IMG/VR virus record: IMGVR_UViG_3300009104_000024
Span: 1-59,728 of that record
DNA length: 59,728 nucleotides
Strand: one strand, 5' to 3'
From: a virus
Shown: piece after piece, positions 9,389 to 17,375 of the stretch
Numbering within the stretch: position 1 is the stretch's first letter
Layout: each line of letters starts with the position of its first letter
Notes under the pieces: model-generated
The model's database searches: none
Told to the model about the DNA's origin: nothing
The model's input: only the letters and a program-made list of their open reading frames with translations
Made by a program: the position numbers and the translations under genes

Positions 9389-9416
9389 ATAATGCCTTGT
9401 TAGTTCAAGGTATTAT
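9389..9416 (+). other. Stem-loop between small basic genes
   Basis: ATAATGCCTTG (9389-9399) pairs with CAAGGTATTAT (9406-9416): 11 bp including one G-U pair, with loop TTAGTT. There is no T-tract afterwards, so it is more likely an RNA-processing or stability element than a terminator. Confidence 0.6.
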
Positions 9417-9442
9417 AGATGTATGCAATTTAAGGAAAAACT

Positions 9443-9607
9443 ATGAGTAAAGGACTTGGTAGAAATACTAGATTTAAACAAAAAAATAAAAAAGTTGCCA
9501 GTAAAGGCAAAAAATCTTATATGGGCGGAGGAGCTACCGAAGTAGGTAAGCAAGCTCAATCTTATAAGGAATATGTCAAAAAAACATTTGGCGGTGGCAA
9601 AACTTAA
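9443..9607 (+). CDS. Tiny basic protein (54 aa)
   Basis: ATG with an upstream TTTAAGGAAA ribosome site. It encodes 54 residues rich in Lys and Gly with a basic N-terminus (about ten Lys in the first 24 residues), a [19 protein letters not shown] core and a GGGK end. It lies in line with other tiny basic genes, with 2 nt to the next. I recognise no family. A nucleic-acid-binding or minor virion role is possible. Confidence 0.6.
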   Translation: MSKGLGRNTRFKQKNKKVASKGKKSYMGGGATEVGKQAQSYKEYVKKTFGGGKT

Positions 9608-9609
9608 TC

Positions 9610-9738
9610 ATGCCTCTTTCAGTAGGTCGTTCTAGAAAAGTAATTAGTAAGAATATTTCTAAATTAATTAAAGAAGGAACACCAAAGAAACAAGCTGTTG
9701 CTATAGCTTTAGATAAAGCAGGGAAGAAAAAGAAATGA
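9610..9738 (+). CDS. Tiny conserved phage protein (MPLxxGxSxxxISxNI type, 42 aa)
   Basis: Encodes 42 residues with the pattern [20 protein letters not shown] (positions 3-22), then [19 protein letters not shown]. Short proteins of this pattern are widespread in phage genomes near head genes and have no known function. The stop overlaps the next start (ATGA), so the two are translationally coupled. Confidence 0.72.
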   Translation: MPLSVGRSRKVISKNISKLIKEGTPKKQAVAIALDKAGKKKK

Positions 9739-9848
9739 CTACTAAAAAAAAGAACAGAGTTACAGTTGCACCTGCATCAAAAAGAAATAAAAAAATACAG
9801 ACTACTAAATCTGGTATAACAATAACTAGAGTTAAAAAGGATAAATAA
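9735..9848 (+). CDS. Tiny basic protein (37 aa)
   Basis: Begins in the ATGA overlap with the preceding gene and ends in a TAATG overlap with the next, so it sits in a translationally coupled chain. The 37 residues include about 13 Lys/Arg and otherwise mainly Thr and Val. No family is recognised. Reading-frame conservation by coupling is the main support. Confidence 0.55.
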   Translation: MTTKKKNRVTVAPASKRNKKIQTTKSGITITRVKKDK

Positions 9849-10546
9849 TGGCTACAAGTGGAACTACATCATTTACCTTAGATATAAGCGATATAATGGA
9901 AGAAGCTTATGATCTTTGTGGTCTAGAATTACGTTCTGGCTATAGTTATCGTGGTGCTAAGAGAGCATTAAATCTTGTTTTTCTAGAATGGCAGAATAAA
10001 GGATTAAATCTTTGGACTATAGAGCAAGGAACAGCAACAATGACTGCTGGTACAAGTAGTTATACAGCAGATTCAAGTGCTTTAGATATAGTTGATGTTT
10101 TCGTCAGAACTGATGCTGGCAATACAAGCAAACAGTTTGATCAAAGGTTAAATCGTATTTCTAGAACTGAATATAATCATCAGGCTAATAAGTTAGTGCA
10201 AGCTAAACCAACACAATTTTATGTAGATAAGGATAATGATGCAGTCAAAATAGTGGTTTGGTCTGTTCCAGATGCAGCAGATACTTATACGTTAGTTTAC
10301 GATTACGTTAAAAAAATAGAAGATGTTGGAACTATTGCTAGCAATAATGCTGATGTGCCAACAAGATATCTTCCTTGTTTAACATATGCTTTGGCATATA
10401 ACATTGCTTGTAAATCACCTGAAGCACAGAATAGAATCCCTATGATAAAACAAAGATATGATGAGCTTTGGAGAGATGTAAGTGATGCTGATAGAGAAAA
10501 AGCAGCAGTTAGATTTGTTCCTGATTTATCTATAAGTGGTTATTAA
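9848..10546 (+). CDS. Head-tail adaptor, P22 gp4-like candidate
   Basis: A 232-residue protein. The N-terminal helical part, DISDIMEEAYDLCGLELRSG then YRGAKRALNLVFLEWQNKGLNLW (about 12-56), is followed by a beta region and a helical C-terminus with RYLPCLTYALAYNIACKSPE. This order (helical bundle, small beta domain, helices that pack under the portal) matches connector proteins that close the portal after packaging, such as P22 gp4. It overlaps its neighbours by single nucleotides (TAATG). Exact family membership needs a profile search. Confidence 0.65.
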   Translation: MATSGTTSFTLDISDIMEEAYDLCGLELRSGYSYRGAKRALNLVFLEWQNKGLNLWTIEQGTATMTAGTSSYTADSSALDIVDVFVRTDAGNTSKQFDQRLNRISRTEYNHQANKLVQAKPTQFYVDKDNDAVKIVVWSVPDAADTYTLVYDYVKKIEDVGTIASNNADVPTRYLPCLTYALAYNIACKSPEAQNRIPMIKQRYDELWRDVSDADREKAAVRFVPDLSISGY

Positions 10547-10887
10547 TGGCATACGCAAAAGCAAGCAAGGCATTAGGGCAATGTGATCGTTGTGGGTTTT
10601 CTTATAAACTCAATACTTTGCAGTATCAAATAGAAGATAGTAAAAGAAATGGATTACGAGTTTGTTATGATTGTTTAGATGAAGACCAACCTCAATTAAA
10701 ATTAGGTGAAGTAGACACATCTGATCCACAAAATTTATACAACGCAAGAGTGGATACAGGTAAGGCAAGTTCTACAACATATGCTGCTTTTGACCCTATT
10801 GGAGGAGGTGTTACTGAATTTGGTTCTTCAACAATGGGTTTAGATATTAAAGGCGAAGTTGGTAAATTAACAGTGAGTACAGAATGA
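10546..10887 (+). CDS. Zinc-ribbon virion protein
   Basis: A 113-residue protein with two Cys pairs, C13-x2-C16 (CDRC) and C40-x2-C43 (CYDC), spaced as a zinc ribbon with a basic linker between them. It is followed by a flexible Gly/Ser-rich tail. Similar small zinc-ribbon proteins sit between adaptor genes in other podoviruses. It overlaps the adaptors on both sides by 1 and 4 nt, so it is probably a stoichiometric part of the connector. No enzymatic role is visible. Confidence 0.65.
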   Translation: MAYAKASKALGQCDRCGFSYKLNTLQYQIEDSKRNGLRVCYDCLDEDQPQLKLGEVDTSDPQNLYNARVDTGKASSTTYAAFDPIGGGVTEFGSSTMGLDIKGEVGKLTVSTE

Positions 10888-11528
10888 GTTGGACATACAC
10901 GACATTAAAATCGGCTATACAAGATTATACGCAAAATACTGAATCAACTTTTGTAGCTGATTTAGGAACTATTATTAAACAGGCAGAAGATAGAATAGTT
11001 AAATCTGTCGAATTGCCTAATTTTAGAAAAAATGTAACTGGTTCATTAACAAGTGGCAATCAGTATTTATCAACACCATCTGATTATTTATATCCTTTTT
11101 CTTTAGCAGTCTTAGATAGCGATAGTGCATACACTTATCTTTTGAGCACAGACGTAAGTTTTATAAGAGAAGCATATCCATCAGCTTCTTCTACAGGAGT
11201 GCCAAAACACTATGCACAGTTTGACGATAATACTTTTATTGTTGGACCTACACCTAATGCAAATTTAACTGCTGAATTGCACTATTATTATATTCCACAA
11301 TCAATAACAGAATCATCTGACGGCACTAGCTGGTTAGGAACAAATGCTCCAGAATTATTATTATACGGAAGTTTATTAGAAGCTTATACATTTATGAAAG
11401 GTGAGCCTGACATAATGGTCAATTATGAAAAAAGATTCCAGGAAGCATTACAAAGACTTACTTTATTATCTGATGGATATAATAGAAAAGATGCTTATAG
11501 GGATGGTCAAAGAAAACTAGATGTCTAA
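10884..11528 (+). CDS. Second head-tail adaptor-like protein
   Basis: A 214-residue protein beginning SWTYTTLKSAIQDYTQNTES, typical of phage adaptor proteins, with an early helix pair, then a beta domain (STPSDYLYPFSLAVLD and HYAQFDDNTFIVGPTPNANL) and a helical end. It has the same general architecture as the gene at 9848, suggesting two adaptor rings, as in many short-tailed phages. It overlaps the zinc-ribbon gene by 4 nt and the next gene by 8 nt. Confidence 0.6.
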   Translation: MSWTYTTLKSAIQDYTQNTESTFVADLGTIIKQAEDRIVKSVELPNFRKNVTGSLTSGNQYLSTPSDYLYPFSLAVLDSDSAYTYLLSTDVSFIREAYPSASSTGVPKHYAQFDDNTFIVGPTPNANLTAELHYYYIPQSITESSDGTSWLGTNAPELLLYGSLLEAYTFMKGEPDIMVNYEKRFQEALQRLTLLSDGYNRKDAYRDGQRKLDV

Positions 11529-12258
11529 TGATTCCATAACAACGCTAGAAGGCAAAAATATTGCAATTGTAGCTATGGGTCAAAGTCAAATAGATTTTCA
11601 TCTTTCACAGACACATAGCGTTGAATTTGACGAAGTTTGGGCTATTAATGCAATGATAGGAGTTCTACCTAATATAGACAGGGCTTTTATATTAGACCCA
11701 ATGAGTAGATTTTTAGACACAGAAGATGCTGGCACAATGACTTCAATGATGAGAAATAAACTGCCATTAGTTGATTATCCTATTTATTCTTGTGAATTAG
11801 ATGAAAGAGTACCTGCTGTGGAAGAATATCCTTTAAAACAAATAATTAAATATTCTAGAAGTGCTTACTTAAATAATACAGTAGCTTATGCAATAGCTTA
11901 TGCTTTATGGAGTAAAGTAAAACAAATATCTATTTTTGGTGTAGATTTTACTTATCAAACTAATATGCACTTTGCAGAAGCTGGAAGAGGATGTGTAGAA
12001 TTTTGGATCGGAAAATGTATTAATCAAGGTATAAAAGTGGGGATAGCACCACGATCATCTCTTTTAGATACAGATGTAGACACAAAAAATAAACTATATG
12101 GATATCATAGACTGAATAATCCACAAGTTACTTTCCAAGATAATTATGGCAATATAAATGTTTGTAAATGGTCTGATATGCAACAAACTGAAATAAAAAA
12201 ACCAATAGGTATAATAGGTAGAGAAGATTTAAAACCAGTAGAGCCAAAGGAATATTAA
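11521..12258 (+). CDS. Rossmann-like protein, possible glycosyltransferase-related
   Basis: A 245-residue soluble protein. The N-terminus NIAIVAMGQSQIDFHL looks like a nucleotide-binding beta-alpha start. Later VKQISIFGVDFTY and FAEAGRGCVEFWIGKCINQG resemble motifs of DUF115/MAF-type and CST-like sugar transferases (GVD.TY, aromatic helix). The similarity is weak and from memory. Homologues appear in tail regions of marine phages. It is embedded in the adaptor cluster by short overlaps, so it is probably made with virion parts, perhaps modifying a virion or host glycan. Confidence 0.45.
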   Translation: MSNDSITTLEGKNIAIVAMGQSQIDFHLSQTHSVEFDEVWAINAMIGVLPNIDRAFILDPMSRFLDTEDAGTMTSMMRNKLPLVDYPIYSCELDERVPAVEEYPLKQIIKYSRSAYLNNTVAYAIAYALWSKVKQISIFGVDFTYQTNMHFAEAGRGCVEFWIGKCINQGIKVGIAPRSSLLDTDVDTKNKLYGYHRLNNPQVTFQDNYGNINVCKWSDMQQTEIKKPIGIIGREDLKPVEPKEY

Positions 12259-12548
12259 TGCAAACAGATAAATTTGAATTATCAATAGGTGATTTAGGAG
12301 TAACTACTACTCATAATAGAGGTCATTCTGTTGAAGAATTAGCTGAAATGGCTACAAATAAACTAATTTCTATAAGTGATGACGCTGATCCTATGGTAAA
12401 AGCACAGGCTCACGCATTTAGAGATAGATGTAAATGGATCATTCAATTCTATGTAAATGAAGGAATAAAAAACCACATTTGCACAGTATGTAATGAATTA
12501 GAAAAACAAGGTCATAAAGACCTATCAAATATAATAAGGAGACTATAA
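12258..12548 (+). CDS. Hypothetical protein (96 aa)
   Basis: Mostly helical. Residues 20-95 carry HSVEELAEMATNKLISIS and a CKWIIQFYVNEGIKNHICTVCNEL stretch with a Cys-x2-Cys pair near the end. It overlaps neighbours on both sides (TAATG). It probably belongs to the virion assembly module, with no identified function. Confidence 0.55.
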   Translation: MQTDKFELSIGDLGVTTTHNRGHSVEELAEMATNKLISISDDADPMVKAQAHAFRDRCKWIIQFYVNEGIKNHICTVCNELEKQGHKDLSNIIRRL

Positions 12549-12979
12549 TGGCAATTACACAAGCAATGTGTACTTCTTTTAAAAGTGAACTTTTACAGGC
12601 AGTACATAATTTTAAAGCTTCTGGAGGTAACTCTTTTAAGCTGGCTTTATACACAAGTTCTGCAACTATGACTGCAGCTACTACAGCGTATAGCACAAAC
12701 CAAGAAGCATCAGGAACAAACTATACTGCGGGTGGAGCGGCATTAACAAATGTTAATCCAACTACTTCTGGAACTACTGCGTTTACAGATTTTTCTGATT
12801 TGACTTTTGGTACAGCTACCATCACTGCTAGAGGTTGTATGATTTACAACGATACAGCATCTGGTGATCCAGCAGTAGCAGTATTTGATTTTGGTGCAGA
12901 TAAAACATCTACAGCAGGATCATTTACTATTACTTTTCCTACTGCTGATGCTTCAAACGCTGTTATTAGAATAGCTTAA
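12548..12979 (+). CDS. Phage structural beta protein (143 aa)
   Basis: The opening MAITQAMCTSFKSELLQAVH is followed by a jelly-roll-like, Thr/Ala/Gly-rich beta domain. Proteins of this type are common as single copies in tail or head-fibre modules of many phages and have no known enzyme function. An AAGGAGACT ribosome site lies directly before the ATG. It is probably a minor tail or decoration protein. Confidence 0.6.
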   Translation: MAITQAMCTSFKSELLQAVHNFKASGGNSFKLALYTSSATMTAATTAYSTNQEASGTNYTAGGAALTNVNPTTSGTTAFTDFSDLTFGTATITARGCMIYNDTASGDPAVAVFDFGADKTSTAGSFTITFPTADASNAVIRIA

Positions 12980-12991
12980 AGGAATTAGCCA

Positions 12992-13654
12992 ATGGCTAAT
13001 ATAACAGGCTGGGGTCGAGGCACTTGGGGTCAACTTACATGGGGTGAACCCATCCCCGTTGAACTCACGGGTCTTGCAGGAACTTCAGCATTAGGGTCTT
13101 TAGCAATAACGGCAGATGCTAATGTAGCAGAGACAGGGGTTGCAGCAACTGGAGCTTTAGGTACTGAAACTGTAACAGGTATTGCTAATGTTTTTCCTAC
13201 TACTGTAGTAGGAACTACTGCATTAGGCTCAGAAACAGTTAGTGGAGATGCTAATGTAGCAGAGACAGGATTAGCAGGAACAGGAGCTGTTGGAACTATA
13301 CTAGCTGCTGGTTTTGCAATTACTGGTGTTAGTGGTACTGCGTCTACTGTTGGACTTGGCGATGAAACTGTAACAGGTGATGCTAATGTTTATCCTACAA
13401 ATGTAGTAGGAACAACAGCTTTAGGTAGCATAAGCTTAGTAACTGTAAATATAATTGCAGTTACACTAGGAGCAGCAACAGGATCAGTAGGAAGCCTTAG
13501 TATAACAGCTCACGCAAATATCTATCCCACAGGAGTAGAAGGTATAGGTAGAATTACTAATCTTTTAGTTTGGGGTTTAATAGATGATTCACAAACACCA
13601 AACTATTCAACAATTTCTACAACTCAATCTCCTGATTGGAGCGAAGTGGCATAA
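12992..13654 (+). CDS. Repetitive fibre-like protein
   Basis: A 220-residue protein. It opens with a tryptophan-rich GWGRGTWGQLTWGEPIPV (5-22), then about five imperfect repeats of roughly 30-35 residues around GTTALGSETVSGDANV and ends in a short non-repeated part with NYSTISTTQSPDWSEV. The tryptophan-Gly leader recurs at 23984-24011 inside the hub gene, where it also precedes a beta region. It looks like a slender fibre or host-contact protein. The ribosome site is AAAGGAA. Confidence 0.55.
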   Translation: MANITGWGRGTWGQLTWGEPIPVELTGLAGTSALGSLAITADANVAETGVAATGALGTETVTGIANVFPTTVVGTTALGSETVSGDANVAETGLAGTGAVGTILAAGFAITGVSGTASTVGLGDETVTGDANVYPTNVVGTTALGSISLVTVNIIAVTLGAATGSVGSLSITAHANIYPTGVEGIGRITNLLVWGLIDDSQTPNYSTISTTQSPDWSEVA

Positions 13655-13685
13655 TAATATATAATTTTTTACAAGAGGAAAATAA

Positions 13686-15830
13686 ATGGCAAGTACATAC
13701 GTTAATGATCTAAGACTCAATGAAATGGCGACAGGTGATGCGTCAGGAACTTGGGGTACGACTACAAATACAAACTTAGAATTAATCGCAGAAGCTTTTA
13801 GTTATGGCACAGAAGCTATAACTACAAACGCTGACACACACACAACCACAATAGCAGATGGAGCAACTGATCCTGGTAGGTCTATGTTCCTTAAATACAC
13901 AGGTGCATTAGATTCTGCCTGTACTGTTACTATTGGACCTAATACAGTTTCAAAGATGTGGTTTATAGAAAACGCTACTACAGGTTCACAAAACTTAGTT
14001 ATTAGTCAAGGCACAGGTGCAAACATAACCATACCTGCTGGCGATACTAAAATTATTTATGCTGATGGTGCAGGTGCTGGTGGTGCTATGGTAGATGCAC
14101 TAGCTAGTATTTCTGCTGTTGATTTAAAAGTACAAGACGATTTAACAGTTACAGATGATGTAACTATAGGTGGTGATATAGACGTAGATGGCACAACTAA
14201 CCTAGATGTCGTAGATATAGACGGAGCTGTAGATATGGCTTCAACGCTAACATTAGCAGGAAATGCTGATTTTAACGGAGATTTAGATGTTGATGGCACT
14301 AGCAATTTAGATGTTGTTGATATTGACGGAGCTGTTGATATGGCTTCTACCTTAACCCTAGCTGGTAATGCAGACTTCAACGGAGATTTAGACGTAGACG
14401 GCACTAGCAATCTAGACGTTGTTGACATTGATGGTGCTGTGGATATGGCTTCTACATTAGCAGTAACAGGTATAGTTACACTAACTGACGACCTTATTAT
14501 TGGTGATGGCAAAACTATTGGCTCTGCATCAGATGTAGATGCTATGACTATTGCTTCTAATGGACAAGTAACATTTACACAAACACTTATTGGTACTGCT
14601 TTAGATATTTCAGGTGATGTAGATGTTGATGGAACACTAGAAACAGACAATTTAACAATCGGTAGTGCACAAGGTAGTGATGGACAAGTATTAACTTCAA
14701 CAGGAAGTGGGGTAGGTTGGGAAGACGCTGCTAGTGGTGGTGTGTCAGGACTAACAGGTTTAGTAGAAAATAATTCAATCTGGCTTGGTGATGACCCGTC
14801 AAGCACAACAGATACAGCTAGTTATAATGTAGCCCTCGGCACAACGGCTTTAGATGCTATAACGACTGCTGATAATTGCACAGCTATTGGTTATGCTGCT
14901 TTAGGAGCAAACACCACGGGGGCAGATAACGTAGCCGTTGGCTCAAGTGCTTTGTCAGCAGCAACTACAAGAGTAAATCTGACTGCTGTTGGTTTTGAAG
15001 CAGGTAAAGTAACCGAAGGTGCTTATGCTGGTAATAGTGTGTTTGTTGGTTATCAAGCTGGTGCAGCAGTAACAAACGCAGGAAACCTTATTTGTATAGG
15101 TTCAGGTGCTGCTGATACCGAAACAACAGGAAATGACTCTATATATATTGGCAAGGTCAGCAATGGTGGTAATAGTGCTTCAAATTCACAAAATACAGCA
15201 CTCGGTAATGAAACAATGGCAGCAGCCTCCGCAGGATATGGAAATACTGCAATCGGTTTCCAAGCTTTGAACGACCATACTTCTGGCATAAGCAATACTT
15301 GTGTAGGAAGAGAAGCGGGAGATAAAATAACCAGTGGTGGTAATAATGTTTGTATTGGTTATGACGCAGGGTCTGATGCTATGGAGAGCATAACAACTGA
15401 CAGTAATAATGTAATTATTGGTAATAACAGCATAAATAATGCAGAAGTAAAAGTAGACTGGACTGTAGGTTCTGATGAAAGAGATAAAACAGATATAGAA
15501 AATTTACCTAATAATGCAGGTTTAAATTTTGTTAATCAACTAAGACCAGTTACTTATGTTTGGGATAATAGAAGTAATTATTATAAACCTACAGATGAAA
15601 ACTTTGGCGAAAGAGACCACTCTAAAAAATCAACTACAAAACAAGTAGGTTTTATAGCCCAAGAAGTTAAAGCTATAGAAGAATCAATAGGCTGGACAGA
15701 TGACCATATTGTTAATACAAGCAATGAACAATCTTATAAATTAATGTATAGCCAAGTAATACCTATGCTAACTAAAGCAATACAAGAACTTTCAGCGAAA
15801 GTTGAAGAATTAGAAAATAAAGGAGAATAA
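13686..15830 (+). CDS. Tail fibre with S74-type self-cleaving chaperone
   Basis: A 714-residue host-recognition fibre. N-terminal head-binding-like part (1-150), then 35-residue repeats (166-262), then YadA-head-like repeats such as TAIGYAALGANTTGADNVAV (about 370-570). The C-terminus is an intramolecular chaperone of the S74 family: SDERDK carries S596 and K601, matching the Ser-Lys dyad that cuts the chaperone off after trimerisation, followed by RPVTYVWDN, KQVGFIAQEV and a final coiled coil. Predicted cut: just before S596. An AAGAGGA ribosome site precedes it. Confidence 0.85.
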   Translation: MASTYVNDLRLNEMATGDASGTWGTTTNTNLELIAEAFSYGTEAITTNADTHTTTIADGATDPGRSMFLKYTGALDSACTVTIGPNTVSKMWFIENATTGSQNLVISQGTGANITIPAGDTKIIYADGAGAGGAMVDALASISAVDLKVQDDLTVTDDVTIGGDIDVDGTTNLDVVDIDGAVDMASTLTLAGNADFNGDLDVDGTSNLDVVDIDGAVDMASTLTLAGNADFNGDLDVDGTSNLDVVDIDGAVDMASTLAVTGIVTLTDDLIIGDGKTIGSASDVDAMTIASNGQVTFTQTLIGTALDISGDVDVDGTLETDNLTIGSAQGSDGQVLTSTGSGVGWEDAASGGVSGLTGLVENNSIWLGDDPSSTTDTASYNVALGTTALDAITTADNCTAIGYAALGANTTGADNVAVGSSALSAATTRVNLTAVGFEAGKVTEGAYAGNSVFVGYQAGAAVTNAGNLICIGSGAADTETTGNDSIYIGKVSNGGNSASNSQNTALGNETMAAASAGYGNTAIGFQALNDHTSGISNTCVGREAGDKITSGGNNVCIGYDAGSDAMESITTDSNNVIIGNNSINNAEVKVDWTVGSDERDKTDIENLPNNAGLNFVNQLRPVTYVWDNRSNYYKPTDENFGERDHSKKSTTKQVGFIAQEVKAIEESIGWTDDHIVNTSNEQSYKLMYSQVIPMLTKAIQELSAKVEELENKGE
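14181..14471 (+). repeat. 35-residue tandem repeat in the tail fibre
   Basis: Three consecutive 105-nt units starting at 14181, 14286 and 14391 (the last partial) encode DVDGT-[TS]-NLDVVDIDGAVDM and then ASTLTLAGNADFNGDL. Units one and two differ in one residue, Thr to Ser, yet roughly 20 of 35 codons differ synonymously. The protein repeat is therefore conserved while the DNA has diverged. Confidence 0.85.
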
Positions 15831-15831
15831 T

Positions 15832-16101
15832 ATGTCAGCAGAATTTCCACTATCAAAATGGTATGCGTTAGCCGATGATTGTGCAGCTTTAATTAATGGT
15901 GTAGTAGCTGGAACTTGGGATATGTCTCAATGTGCTAGTGGACAAACACAAGCTGATTATACGGATTATGTAAAAAGAACAACTGATTCATTGGGGCAAA
16001 TACTTAAGAAGCCTGAAGTAGTGGCTGATAGTTCAACAGATAAATCATCTTACATAACAACTATTGCTGCTGGCGATAACTATGTAGAAACTCATTCATA
16101 A
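15832..16101 (+). CDS. Small fibre-associated hypothetical protein (89 aa)
   Basis: A helical protein with SKWYALADDCAALINGVVAG near the N-terminus and two Cys, following the fibre by 1 nt with an AAAGGAG ribosome site. The position fits a fibre assembly chaperone or small tail protein, but sequence alone gives no function. Confidence 0.55.
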   Translation: MSAEFPLSKWYALADDCAALINGVVAGTWDMSQCASGQTQADYTDYVKRTTDSLGQILKKPEVVADSSTDKSSYITTIAAGDNYVETHS

Positions 16102-16114
16102 CAAGGAGAAAAAT

Positions 16115-16270
16115 ATGGCAGTAACTAAAACATTAACTAACGCTATTTCTTTTGAAAAGGATAGTAAAGTTGAAAAGTGGGATGTTGTGTTTGCTAGTCA
16201 AGTAGATTCAGTTATTACAAATCCGCCAACAGTAAGCACAGCAGACGCAGATTTTAACGTACCTAGTTAA
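16115..16270 (+). CDS. Tiny protein (51 aa) before the oxygenase
   Basis: ATG preceded by ACAAGGAGAAAA, a strong ribosome site. It encodes 51 residues (MAVTKTLTNA start, VEKWDVVFASQVDSVIT core) and ends in a TAATG overlap with the oxygenase gene, so the oxygenase is probably translated by coupling. No family is recognised. Confidence 0.6.
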   Translation: MAVTKTLTNAISFEKDSKVEKWDVVFASQVDSVITNPPTVSTADADFNVPS

Positions 16271-17001
16271 TGGCTGAAGTAACAGTACATAATATGCCTA
16301 GTGTTTTTGTCATGGAGACACAAATGCCAGAAGGTATGGTTGAGGATTTGAATGATTATCTTGATGAATACGTTGAAGATGAAAATAAAAAATCTTTAGC
16401 AGATACTTTGGTTGGGCAAATAACACAAGGCGAACAGTTATTGATGGATAATAATGAACCTAGATTAAAAGAATACAATCAACTTATAAGTTCGCTAGGA
16501 GCAGATTATATAAACTTCTTTTCACAACAAACGGGCACAAGGTTAAAAGCACCTAAAGCAGTAGCTATAGATGAAACTTGGTCAGTACACAGCTATGAAG
16601 GCGACTACAATCCTATACACGATCACGGCACTAAAACCATTATGGGTATATCCACTACTGCTTGGACCAAAGTACCACAACAAATACTAGATCAACCGAC
16701 TGCTGCATCAGGTAATTATTCTTTATACAAAGCATCTGGTGATTGTGATGGTTACATAGCTTTTAATTATGGTTTGAATCAATTAATGGACACAGATAGA
16801 CTGCGACCACCGCAGTCTTTTGTAATGCAACCACAAGTAGGGAAGTTGTTGGTTTTTCCTTCTTGGTTGCAACACATGGTATATCCTTTTAAGGGAGAGG
16901 GCGAAAGAAGAACTGTTGCTTCCAACCTTAATTGTTGGGATATGCAAGAACAACCAACAGAAACAGAAACAGAAGGAGAAGAAAATGGAAATGATAGTTA
17001 A
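16270..17001 (+). CDS. 2OG-Fe(II) dioxygenase
   Basis: Resembles the non-haem iron, 2-oxoglutarate-dependent oxygenases of the 2OG-FeII_Oxy_5 type. Seen: NPIHDHGTKTIMGIS (H117, D118 and H119 as proximal metal ligands), then VGKLLVFPSWLQHMVYPF with distal H202, and GERRTVASNLN with R213 or R214 for 2-oxoglutarate binding. The length (243) is typical. A low-complexity acidic tail follows residue 227. Such enzymes are frequent in marine phages and hydroxylate proteins or nucleic acids; the substrate is unknown. Its position at the end of the fibre genes suggests a virion or host-surface target. Confidence 0.8.
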   Translation: MAEVTVHNMPSVFVMETQMPEGMVEDLNDYLDEYVEDENKKSLADTLVGQITQGEQLLMDNNEPRLKEYNQLISSLGADYINFFSQQTGTRLKAPKAVAIDETWSVHSYEGDYNPIHDHGTKTIMGISTTAWTKVPQQILDQPTAASGNYSLYKASGDCDGYIAFNYGLNQLMDTDRLRPPQSFVMQPQVGKLLVFPSWLQHMVYPFKGEGERRTVASNLNCWDMQEQPTETETEGEENGNDS

Positions 17002-17161
17002 TGCAATAACTGGGATAACCATAATTGTAACTGTTGCTAGTTTAATAGCAGCTTCAACACCAACACCTGTCGATGATAAATGGATTGGTAAATTGTATAA
17101 ATTACTAGATTTGCTAGCATTAAATATTGGTAAAGCTAAAGATAAAGCAATTAAAAAATAA
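16985..17161 (+). CDS. Single-membrane-segment peptide (58 aa), possible holin
   Basis: This start is chosen because GAAGGAGAAGAAA lies just before it; a longer in-frame start at 16916 lies fully inside the oxygenase and lacks a ribosome site. Residues 4-22 (IVNAITGITIIVTVASLIA) form a transmembrane helix, followed by a Pro-rich loop and a basic amphipathic helix ending in KDKAIKK. It overlaps the oxygenase by 17 nt and abuts the next gene. It heads a membrane and lysis cassette. Confidence 0.6.
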   Translation: MEMIVNAITGITIIVTVASLIAASTPTPVDDKWIGKLYKLLDLLALNIGKAKDKAIKK

Positions 17162-17344
17162 ATGGCAACTGCAAAAGATGCTCTTAATGCCATAGAATCA
17201 CATGAAAGAGAATGTAAACTCTTATATAAGAGTATTGATGCCAGGTTAGAAGCTGGTTCAAAAAGGTTTGACAAGCTAGAAGTAATGCTTTGGGCTGTTT
17301 ATCCTTTTATCGTAGCATCAGTTGTAGTTGCTAAATTTATATAA
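17162..17344 (+). CDS. XhlA-like membrane-associated protein
   Basis: A 60-residue protein: an amphipathic helix with ALNAIESHERECKLLYKSID and GSKRFDKLEVMLWAVYPFIV, then a C-terminal transmembrane helix (about 41-59). This resembles haemolysin XhlA-type phage proteins that associate with holins at the membrane. It starts directly after the previous stop. A role in timing or enhancing lysis is inferred from the family and position. Confidence 0.6.
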   Translation: MATAKDALNAIESHERECKLLYKSIDARLEAGSKRFDKLEVMLWAVYPFIVASVVVAKFI

Positions 17345-17375
17345 ATAAGTCAAAAATAACAAAAGGATATAGTTA

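Noticed and set aside
9371-9442. Promoter at TATAAT (9388-9393)
   Set aside because: No -35 box at a proper distance, and the hexamer is part of a perfect stem-loop, so it was recorded only as a hairpin.
16916-16984. Earlier start for the 58-residue membrane peptide
   Set aside because: Lies fully inside the oxygenase gene without a ribosome site, whereas GGAGAA lies just before the ATG at 16985.
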